This document shows positions 1 to 5,825 of a stretch of DNA of 27,552 bases, piece by piece. This DNA comes from Damh-18 sp036275695 (GTDB taxonomy: Bacteria; Patescibacteriota; Minisyncoccia; Phycocordibacterales; UBA918). The first letter of the stretch is position 1. The number at the start of each line of letters is the position of its first letter. The translations under genes and the position numbers were made by a program. The DNA is taken from NCBI GenBank assembly GCA_036275695.1, contig DASUDI010000022.1, forward strand, positions 1 through 27,552, written 5' to 3'. Below the pieces are notes generated by a model that saw only the letters and a program-made list of their open reading frames with translations, was not told where the DNA came from and searched no databases.

Positions 1-26
1 ACTCACGCATGCTCGAAACGCAATTT

Positions 27-54
27 TTGACTTTTTGATAAAAAATAGTATAAT
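27..54 (+). promoter_or_regulatory. sigma70-like promoter of the SPFH operon
   Basis: TTGACT (27-32), a 16-base spacer and a perfect TATAAT (49-54). Transcription would start near 61, giving a leader of about 48 bases. This is the best consensus promoter in the window. Confidence 0.75.
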
Positions 55-66
55 TTTTTTAGAAGA

Positions 67-83
67 GTATAGACTGTCTATAC
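67..83. promoter_or_regulatory. perfect palindrome, probable operator
   Basis: GTATAGAC, one T, GTCTATAC: 8-base arms with a single-base centre. It begins about 12 bases after the -10 box, so a bound dimeric repressor would block initiation or early elongation. A one-base centre argues against an RNA hairpin and for a protein site. The cognate regulator is not identifiable here. Confidence 0.5.
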
Positions 84-108
84 TTCCGTTCATTGAAATG
101 AGGTTACC

Positions 109-1218
109 ATGAACGAGTCAAACAAATGGGTTTTCTGGGGGCTTTCTGCTCTCTGGTTTGTTTTTGTTGTTGGGGTCGTGTGGGTATCGTTTACCCCATA
201 CGTCTCAGAACATGTGTGGGGCGCTTCCTATGTGAATGGCATGATCATTGCCCTCTTTATCATTTGGGCAGTTCGCTCAGTTCGCGTTGTCCCAGTCGAT
301 GAAGTTGCACTCGTCCTCGTATACGGATTTCCGTGTACAACCATGCAACACGGGCCAAAATTTATCGTCAGGGGACTTTTTCAGATTGAATATTTCTTTA
401 CGGGAGTTGCACAGGATCAATTCCCCGACGAGCCTGAGTTTGTACAAAAAACTCCTGACGAAGTGCCTTTGGAGACTGTTACTGTCTACAATGAGGAGGG
501 AGATGCCATAGAGCGCACGAAAGTACGCCCCATTCGCATCTCCACAAAAAAGGGCACAACTTCATCTGACGATATTCTCAATACCCAAATCACGGTTGAG
601 GTAAGTTTTTGGGTACGGTGGCGAGTTACCGACCCGTATCGCTTCATGCTTAAAGGTGGCGGTGATGCTGAAGGATTTCGTAGCCAGCTCAGAGATTCTG
701 GAGAATCATCCCTGAATGAGGAAATTACGAGTCGCACCGCCTCGGAACTCGTCTCCGATTTCATGGGGGTACAAACGGCACTTCTTAAAAAGATCAAAGA
801 CGACGTGGATGGTTGGGGTGTTGAAATTGTGGGCGCTGGCCTTCTTGCGCCAGACCTCACGCACACACTTTCTTCTGAGATGCGAAATGTTGCCTCAGCT
901 AAAGCGAAGGCAGCACAGGCCATTATCACCGCTGATGCACAGCGACACGTAACGGAACAGGACGGTATAGCGCGGGCGAATGCCAAAAAGGCAATGATTG
1001 TGGCGACCGGAGAAGGTTATCGAGAATCTGCTGGACTCATGGGCGTGAAGCCCGAGGATCTTCTCACTGCTGACGTCGCACGCGACACCATTGGTGAGGG
1101 TGACATCATCCTTGGCACTGATGGCATATCGCAGGCAATTGGTCTGGGTAAGAAGATCTTTGAGCAAGGTCGAGAAGATAGAAAAATTATCACCGAACAC
1201 CATGGGAGGGTTCGTTAA
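109..1218 (+). CDS. SPFH/band 7 domain membrane protein
   Basis: A 369-residue protein of the stomatin/prohibitin/flotillin/HflK superfamily, which forms large oligomeric scaffolds on membranes and often controls membrane proteases or membrane domains. Seen: a hydrophobic segment at about residues 6-28, a second at about 44-55, then a band-7 core with the usual early strand (VVPVDEVALVLVYG) and, in the last third, a long Ala/Lys/Glu-rich helix (roughly residues 260-310, AKAKAAQAIITADAQ) typical of the SPFH coiled-coil stalk. The start follows GAGGT at a suitable distance. The stop overlaps the next start by one base (TAATG), so the two genes should be translationally coupled. Which SPFH subfamily it belongs to cannot be decided by eye; the two N-terminal hydrophobic stretches are more than stomatin usually has. 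Confidence 0.85.
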   Translation: MNESNKWVFWGLSALWFVFVVGVVWVSFTPYVSEHVWGASYVNGMIIALFIIWAVRSVRVVPVDEVALVLVYGFPCTTMQHGPKFIVRGLFQIEYFFTGVAQDQFPDEPEFVQKTPDEVPLETVTVYNEEGDAIERTKVRPIRISTKKGTTSSDDILNTQITVEVSFWVRWRVTDPYRFMLKGGGDAEGFRSQLRDSGESSLNEEITSRTASELVSDFMGVQTALLKKIKDDVDGWGVEIVGAGLLAPDLTHTLSSEMRNVASAKAKAAQAIITADAQRHVTEQDGIARANAKKAMIVATGEGYRESAGLMGVKPEDLLTADVARDTIGEGDIILGTDGISQAIGLGKKIFEQGREDRKIITEHHGRVR

Positions 1219-2114
1219 TGGAGACACTCTTAACAGCAATCGTTCTCGTCATCGTATTCATGGGCGCATTTGCGCTTATGAAGAGCGGTGGTGACACTCG
1301 TCGCCCCCGACAACGATGGACGACACAATCACCACCAAAAGGACAAAATGACAACTTCCCTGTGGAGAAAAACCCACAAAAGTCGTTTGAATTTCTCAAA
1401 AAACACAGGAGTAAAATCTTGTGGAGTCTCGCTGTTTGTCTTGTGCTGGGAGTACTGTTGGCATTTGTACCCTCGATAATTGGGGGTCACGGAAAAGCAA
1501 CTGAGACGGGAACAGCTCTGGGTGCCACTGATTGGACACAAGGTTTCGAACAGTACGTCATCTACGGGGCGGTGCTCTTGTTCCTTTTGCTCGCAGTGTC
1601 GGGTAAGCGCTTTAACGCTCACCCCGCATTTGCAAACCTTTTTGGCTTTGTTATTGCCATCATGTTCCTTATGGTGATAGTCCTCGGGGTAGAAAAAACA
1701 AAAAATCTACTCTTTGGAAACTACTTTGCGGAGTGGCAATCACACAAGAAAAAAAATGAGCAGATTGCACAAGGCACCGTTGCGTACAAGTCCTGCGCAG
1801 CAAGACAAGACAAGATTGAGAAGGTCACCATAAATGACCCGTACAACACGAATGTCATCACCCTAAAAGGAGATGTGTGGACCGTGATTCGTGTTCATGG
1901 AATGGGGGGGTGCGTGCGATGGTGGAGTGAAAACCCCATTGAAGATGTCTTTGATACCTGCGTCATGGGTGTCAATGACGGACACTGGACCGCGTGGGAG
2001 GAATGGAAAGACACGAGATCTGGTGCTGATTTTGGTTGGATAAGTTTCAAAAGTAACACAGGTGGCGATACGGTGGCGTATCTCACCTTCAAAGACAGAG
2101 ACCAGTGTAACTGA
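1218..2114 (+). CDS. unrecognised four-TM protein, partner of the SPFH protein
   Basis: A 298-residue protein of no family I recognise. It has a hydrophobic N-terminus (about residues 1-20), a basic stretch with prolines and glutamines, then hydrophobic segments at about 68-90, 110-126 and 135-162. The last 130 residues are soluble and carry five cysteines (SCAARQ, GGCVRWW, DTCVMG, and C297 in the DQCN tail), with many Trp and Asp residues. An exported, disulfide-bearing sensor-like domain is possible but is inference. It starts on the last base of the SPFH stop codon, so the two proteins probably act together. SPFH proteins are classically paired with NfeD or a second SPFH protein; this protein resembles neither. 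It ends in TGA and is followed by a strong terminator. Confidence 0.75.
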   Translation: METLLTAIVLVIVFMGAFALMKSGGDTRRPRQRWTTQSPPKGQNDNFPVEKNPQKSFEFLKKHRSKILWSLAVCLVLGVLLAFVPSIIGGHGKATETGTALGATDWTQGFEQYVIYGAVLLFLLLAVSGKRFNAHPAFANLFGFVIAIMFLMVIVLGVEKTKNLLFGNYFAEWQSHKKKNEQIAQGTVAYKSCAARQDKIEKVTINDPYNTNVITLKGDVWTVIRVHGMGGCVRWWSENPIEDVFDTCVMGVNDGHWTAWEEWKDTRSGADFGWISFKSNTGGDTVAYLTFKDRDQCN

Positions 2115-2131
2115 TTTCTGTCATCTTCCTC

Positions 2132-2161
2132 AAAACCGCGAACATTCGTTCGCGGTTTTTT
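2132..2161. terminator. bidirectional intrinsic terminator
   Basis: 12-base arms AAAACCGCGAAC and GTTCGCGGTTTT with a four-base ATTC loop and a T-run after. The A-tract on the left also makes it usable for minus-strand transcripts, so it probably closes both the SPFH operon and the converging pilin-like operon. Confidence 0.9.
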
Positions 2162-2197
2162 TATACACCACATTACATATGGTCGGTTCGTTTTAAA

Positions 2198-2488
2198 CTA
2201 GATACTGCCACAACTCCCGAGTGATATGTCGCACCCAAATGTCCATGCGGCAATTTTAAGAATTGCATATGCTGAAAACATCACCACAAATCCAATAATG
2301 CCATATAGCATATGCTTTCTCCCCGTCACACGCGCTTCACCGTCTGCACCGCCAGCAATATATTCAAAAACGCCGTACAAGAAAAATGCCATTGCTACTA
2401 CGGTCATGAGCGTCATGAGTGGAAAAATAATGACCGTATTCAATTTATTGAGAAGATCATTTGCTGCAGTGACATGTGATGGCTGCAT
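2198..2488 (-). CDS. small two-TM pilin-like protein (fourth of four)
   Basis: A 96-residue protein with two hydrophobic helices (about residues 20-45 and 60-82) joined by a short charged loop (GGADGEARVTGRKHMLYG). This architecture, a Gly-rich turn then a basic/acidic loop leading into a 'GIIGFVVM' helix, matches the family annotated in CPR genomes as T4SS pilin (VirB2/TrbC-like). Unlike its three relatives upstream it has no clear signal peptide, and its C-terminus carries two cysteines (GCDISLGSCGSI). It is the last gene of the minus-strand cluster. An inverted repeat in the gap before it (2521-2548) may set its expression relative to the others. The pilin role rests on family resemblance and is unproven. 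Confidence 0.7.
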   Translation of the reverse strand: MQPSHVTAANDLLNKLNTVIIFPLMTLMTVVAMAFFLYGVFEYIAGGADGEARVTGRKHMLYGIIGFVVMFSAYAILKIAAWTFGCDISLGSCGSI

Positions 2489-2520
2489 TTTAACGTGGAA
2501 TTATGTAAGTAACAAATTCA

Positions 2521-2548
2521 TGTATACGATCCCAACACACCGTATACA
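2521..2548. repeat. inverted repeat between two pilin-like genes
   Basis: 8-base arms TGTATACG and CGTATACA with a 12-base loop, in the 65-base gap between the third and fourth pilin-like genes. It could be a processing or attenuation hairpin in the mRNA, or an operator. No T-run follows on the minus strand. Confidence 0.4.
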
Positions 2549-2553
2549 CTAGA

Positions 2554-2937
2554 TTAATTACTACCTGTAGGTCTCGGTATAAGTGGAACTGAACCAGGGC
2601 CAGTCTGATTACCAATACCAAAGAAATTTGTGACGAGCGCAACTATTCCCCACAGTGCTGTCATAAACACAAATGCCATTATGCCCCAGAGCATAAGTTT
2701 TTTTCCTTCTTCACGCTTATCGTCGCTATCACTTCCGAGGAGAAACGTTTTAATCATACCCCAGATAAATACCACAATTGCAACACCAAAAAGTAGTGGT
2801 ATGAGGCGACCTTGGATAAAGTCAATTATATAACTAGCACTATTGTCGAAATAACCTGGTCTTATTTGTGCTGATGCAGTTGATACAAAAATTAAAAAAC
2901 TTCCAAAAATAGGTAGGATATATCCGAATTTGTTCAT
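2554..2937 (-). CDS. small two-TM pilin-like protein with signal peptide (third of four)
   Basis: 127 residues. A clear signal peptide (about residues 1-23, ending STASAQ) precedes a short exported segment, a TM helix (about 45-66, LIPLLFGVAIVVFIWGMI), a charged loop (LLGSDSDDKREEGKKL), a second TM helix (about 80-104) and a Gly/Pro-rich tail. The loop pattern 'W-G-x-x-K then acidic-basic-E-G-K' is shared with its neighbours at 3052-3372 and 3388-3783, so these are paralogues. Fits the CPR T4SS pilin family (two TM helices, cleaved leader). The 114-base AT-rich gap before it contains a possible hairpin and a TATACT on the minus strand, so it may have its own promoter. Confidence 0.75.
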   Translation of the reverse strand: MNKFGYILPIFGSFLIFVSTASAQIRPGYFDNSASYIIDFIQGRLIPLLFGVAIVVFIWGMIKTFLLGSDSDDKREEGKKLMLWGIMAFVFMTALWGIVALVTNFFGIGNQTGPGSVPLIPRPTGSN

Positions 2938-3051
2938 AATGTGAATATTAAAAATCTTAATTAAATTGTTAAATGTAAAAATACGTGTATGTACGTATAT
3001 TTTAGTATACTCTTATTTTTTTATTCCGCACGACATTGCTGTGGATACGAT

Positions 3052-3372
3052 CTAACCCCCAAAAAATGTGTTTTGGAGAAGACGCACCAAACCCCACATG
3101 GTAAACATTACAACCATGCCGATAATACCTGAAAAAACAAAATCACGCCCCTCTTTTACGGTATCTGAATCTCCACCGCCAATAATCCAATATTTGATTA
3201 CACCCCAGAGAAACACAATGACCGCAATTGCAAATATAAAGTAGATAATACTTTCAAGAAGTCCCACGATGAGTTCCACAAAGCCTGCGAACCCTTTTGT
3301 AGTATCGAGCGTAGCAGCGCGTGAGATACGTGGCAAACTCATGCTGATGACAAACAATTTCACTAAATGCAT
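3052..3372 (-). CDS. small two-TM pilin-like protein (second of four)
   Basis: 106 residues: a short N-terminal leader (about 1-19, ending ISRAAT), a TM helix (about 36-58, IIYFIFAIAVIVFLWGVI), a charged loop (GGGDSDTVKEGRDF) and a second TM helix (about 76-98, GIIGMVVMFTMWGLV). The loop and second helix are nearly the same design as in the gene at 2554-2937 (GSDSDDKREEGKKL, then IMAFVFMTALWGIV), which shows duplication. Lies 15 bases after the gene at 3388-3783, so they are surely cotranscribed. Proposed role as pilin subunit is by family resemblance only. Confidence 0.75.
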   Translation of the reverse strand: MHLVKLFVISMSLPRISRAATLDTTKGFAGFVELIVGLLESIIYFIFAIAVIVFLWGVIKYWIIGGGDSDTVKEGRDFVFSGIIGMVVMFTMWGLVRLLQNTFFGG

Positions 3373-3387
3373 ATACTTATATAATTA

Positions 3388-3783
3388 TTATGCTGCTTCA
3401 AGTGCTCCGACCGTAGACTGAATTACCTCAATAATAAGTTTTGCGGCAAGTACAATGACACCACCGATAATCGCATAAAATATAGCGTTCCTTCCCTCCT
3501 CTAATGATTTACCTTCACCACGCGCTACTACTAACTTGTACCCTCCATACATAATGAATAGAACGATTATCGGTATAGCAAACACCAGCATAATATCAAT
3601 AATTTGAACAAGAAATTGAGTTATATCTTCTGCATTTAATGGATTACTAAATCTACTCCCGCCCTCACGCGCACCACCACTTACATTTCCCCCTCCAGTT
3701 TCTGCAAAAAGCGAGAAAAATGGTATCAAAAAAAATAATGTGAAATACGGTACAAGATAAAATATTCTGATAGACATGATCAT
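3388..3783 (-). CDS. small two-TM pilin-like protein with signal peptide (first of four)
   Basis: 131 residues. Signal peptide about 1-27 (MIMSIRIFYLV then a hydrophobic run to FSLFAE), a Gly-rich exported stretch (TGGGNVSGGAREGG), a TM helix (about 62-84), a loop (VARGEGKSLEEGRNA) and a second TM helix (about 96-116). The 'GGYKLVVARGE-x-K-x-x-EG' loop is the most canonical version of the CPR T4SS-pilin pattern in this set. It begins five bases after the solute-binding-protein stop, so the two genes share a transcript. Two ATG codons lie two codons apart at the start; either could be used. Confidence 0.8.
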   Translation of the reverse strand: MIMSIRIFYLVPYFTLFFLIPFFSLFAETGGGNVSGGAREGGSRFSNPLNAEDITQFLVQIIDIMLVFAIPIIVLFIMYGGYKLVVARGEGKSLEEGRNAIFYAIIGGVIVLAAKLIIEVIQSTVGALEAA

Positions 3784-3788
3784 GTTTC

Positions 3789-5084
3789 TTAAAATAATCC
3801 TTTCAATTGTAACACAGCATCTGACACAGATTGCTTCATACGCTCACTACCCTCAACTACACCCTCAACAATCTCCCGAAATATTTCATTGGTTTGCTGC
3901 GGTGACGGATCAAGCCACCCCCGTGCGTATAGCGCTGACTGATAGCGTACCGCATCAGTAGAATTGTTTTGCGCTCCAACACCTGCGCGCAACACGGGTA
4001 CAAAATCGTATGCGCGTGCCAATTGCTCTGCGTATTGTGGACTCGCAAATAATTGTGCAACAGCAAATGCTCCCGACGCCTTCTGTGACGCACGCGGAAT
4101 TGCAAACGCATAAAAATTTCCAAACGTGCGGAGTGTAGTGACCCCTTCACCTTGGGGAACTTGGGCAATATCAAAATTGAGGTTTGGATTCTTTTTCTCA
4201 AGAATACCCCACTCACTCCCCAGTCCAAAATACAGCGCAAGCTGACCTGTGGTGAAAGCATCGAGGTCATTTGGTTTCCCCTTGTTCCATGTATAGAGTG
4301 AAGACGTGGGAATAGAAAATTGCGTATAGAAATTAAGGACCGTTTCAAGTGTTGAGACACCCTGCGCTGACCCTCCAAGATTAACATCGTAGGTACCATT
4401 CTGTTCAGATACCATGTTTGACCCTGTCTGTAAGGATAAAAGCGCAATAATATCTTTTGCGTGCGTTACATTATCATAACCTCCAAACGCAACTGCACTT
4501 TGAGAAATTTCTCGAAGGTTATTACTACGAGTAAGCGCGGGCGTACTTACCGCAACAAGTTGTTCCCATGTGCGTGGTGGCGTCGAGAGACCTGCGCTAG
4601 AAAACATATCTCTATTCCAGTACATCACCATAGGATCAACCGCAAAGGGAATACCATACACACCATCACTCATATAAAATATCTCTGCTCCATCAATATA
4701 CATATCACGAAAAGTTCGTTTGGTAACTACATCAGGAGATATGGGGGTAAGTTTTGCGCGATACTGTACTAATAAACTCTGTGGAATAATGACCATATCC
4801 GGAGAACGTCCCTCAGCGATTGCGTTTAAAAGTACATCATCAAACGTGCGTTCATCAATATAGGTGTACGTCACTACGCCCAATTCCTCAATATCTGCGG
4901 AGACTGCGGTAAGAAATGATGTCATCGGTGCTTGGGGGAGTGTACCCCAGATTTCTACCCTATCTCCATATTTTTGTGATTCACTTGAAGGTTTTGCTTG
5001 AAATATAGAAACCATTATTATTGCAATGACCGCAGAAATAGCAAAAAAAGCAATCAATCCTATTTCAAATGGTCGTAATTTCAT
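3789..5084 (-). CDS. extracellular solute-binding protein (family 1), membrane-anchored
   Basis: 431 residues, resembling the periplasmic binding proteins of sugar ABC importers (SBP family 1, maltose-binding type): an N-terminal hydrophobic helix (about 9-29), then alternating alpha/beta lobes with recognisable stretches such as DGVYGIPFAVDPMVMYWNRDMF and a Phe/Tyr/Trp-rich pocket region. No lipobox cysteine follows the hydrophobic helix, so anchoring is by an uncleaved TM segment rather than a lipid. No permease or ATPase of an importer is in the window; four pilin-like genes follow instead. Its ligand cannot be read from the sequence. Either it feeds a transporter encoded elsewhere, or the fold has been reused at the cell surface as part of the pilin-like system. 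Confidence 0.85.
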   Translation of the reverse strand: MKLRPFEIGLIAFFAISAVIAIIMVSIFQAKPSSESQKYGDRVEIWGTLPQAPMTSFLTAVSADIEELGVVTYTYIDERTFDDVLLNAIAEGRSPDMVIIPQSLLVQYRAKLTPISPDVVTKRTFRDMYIDGAEIFYMSDGVYGIPFAVDPMVMYWNRDMFSSAGLSTPPRTWEQLVAVSTPALTRSNNLREISQSAVAFGGYDNVTHAKDIIALLSLQTGSNMVSEQNGTYDVNLGGSAQGVSTLETVLNFYTQFSIPTSSLYTWNKGKPNDLDAFTTGQLALYFGLGSEWGILEKKNPNLNFDIAQVPQGEGVTTLRTFGNFYAFAIPRASQKASGAFAVAQLFASPQYAEQLARAYDFVPVLRAGVGAQNNSTDAVRYQSALYARGWLDPSPQQTNEIFREIVEGVVEGSERMKQSVSDAVLQLKGLF

Positions 5085-5162
5085 ATAACTTGGTACGTAT
5101 CAGTTTCAGTATATCACTCTTGTATAGCTCGTTTAACACACATGTACGGAGTATGTGAATAG

Positions 5163-5696
5163 TTACTTTTTTCGAAAAACAAGTCCATAGTGATGTTCAC
5201 CCGCGTGAAAATTTCGCTCAAATGAAAATTGACTCTCTTCTGCGAGTTCTTTTGTTTGGTACTCACTCACAACACCTTCTGGCCGTGGCCCTAACCCAAT
5301 ACATGCACTTGCCCAGTCAATAACAATCAACTTTCCCCCAGGTCGAAGCACCCGCGCGCTTTCATTAAAAAGTGATTTCTTATCGGTGGCCTGAAACAAA
5401 ACATTTGAGAGTAGAACCGCATCAAGTGAGTGGTCTGGTATTTGGGTACCTCCAGGCTCTTCGATATCCCCCCAAATGACTTTCACGTTTTTTAGACGGG
5501 CATCGCGCGCTTGATTGCCAAGCGCCTCGACAAGTGGCTTTTGTATTTCGCATAGGTACACCGTACCGCCACTACCAACCGCTTCCGAAAGAGGTCGCAT
5601 ATAGTGTCCACTTCCCGCACCAAAATCAGCGACCGAATCACCCTTATGAAGGTGAAAATGCGAAGCGGCAAAAATGGGGTTTACAAAGGTGGACAT
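5163..5696 (-). CDS. class I SAM-dependent methyltransferase
   Basis: 177 residues with a Rossmann methyltransferase core: motif I DFGAGSG (residues 24-30), an acidic residue ending strand 2 (E50 in VYLCE), GDIEEP (about 75-80, motif II region), SLDAVLLSNVL (motif III) and LRPGGKLIVIDW (motif IV). It is short, with little beyond the catalytic core, so the substrate cannot be inferred; UbiE/COQ5-like and small-molecule or RNA methyltransferases all share these motifs. Upstream are a duplicated 15-base element and a TATACT -10 box, so it probably has its own regulated promoter rather than riding on gyrA. Confidence 0.85.
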   Translation of the reverse strand: MSTFVNPIFAASHFHLHKGDSVADFGAGSGHYMRPLSEAVGSGGTVYLCEIQKPLVEALGNQARDARLKNVKVIWGDIEEPGGTQIPDHSLDAVLLSNVLFQATDKKSLFNESARVLRPGGKLIVIDWASACIGLGPRPEGVVSEYQTKELAEESQFSFERNFHAGEHHYGLVFRKK

Positions 5697-5706
5697 GACA
5701 GAAAAT

Positions 5707-5742
5707 TAACAAAGATTGGATTTAGTATAACAAAGATTGGAT
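5707..5742 (-). promoter_or_regulatory. tandem operator-like repeats around the methyltransferase promoter
   Basis: TAACAAAGATTGGAT occurs twice on the plus strand (5707-5721 and 5728-5742), exactly 21 bases apart, i.e. two helical turns. Reading the minus strand, a TATACT -10 box lies in the gap between the copies and a TTGTCA lies 15 bases upstream of it (short spacing). One copy covers the -35/-10 spacer, the other the predicted start site, the usual arrangement for cooperative repressor binding. Confidence 0.5.
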
Positions 5743-5758
5743 GGTGACAATTATGGTC

Positions 5759-5803
5759 ATGTGTAAAGCGCCCTGAGACAAAGTCTCAGGGCGCTTTACA
5801 CAT
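5759..5803. other. 21-bp perfect hairpin without a T-run
   Basis: Perfectly complementary 21-base arms (5759-5779 and 5783-5803; core AAAGCGCCCTGAGAC) around an AAA loop, 23 bases beyond the gyrA stop codon. No T-run follows on either strand, so it is not a standard intrinsic terminator. It may mark the gyrA mRNA 3' end by processing or protect it from exonucleases. Confidence 0.7.
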
Positions 5804-5825
5804 ACTTCACCGCACACCATACGCA

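Noticed and set aside
3857..4447. 196-codon minus-strand frame within the solute-binding-protein gene
   Set aside because: Same strand, shifted frame, Arg/His-rich and without motifs; the binding-protein frame is supported by its fold pattern.
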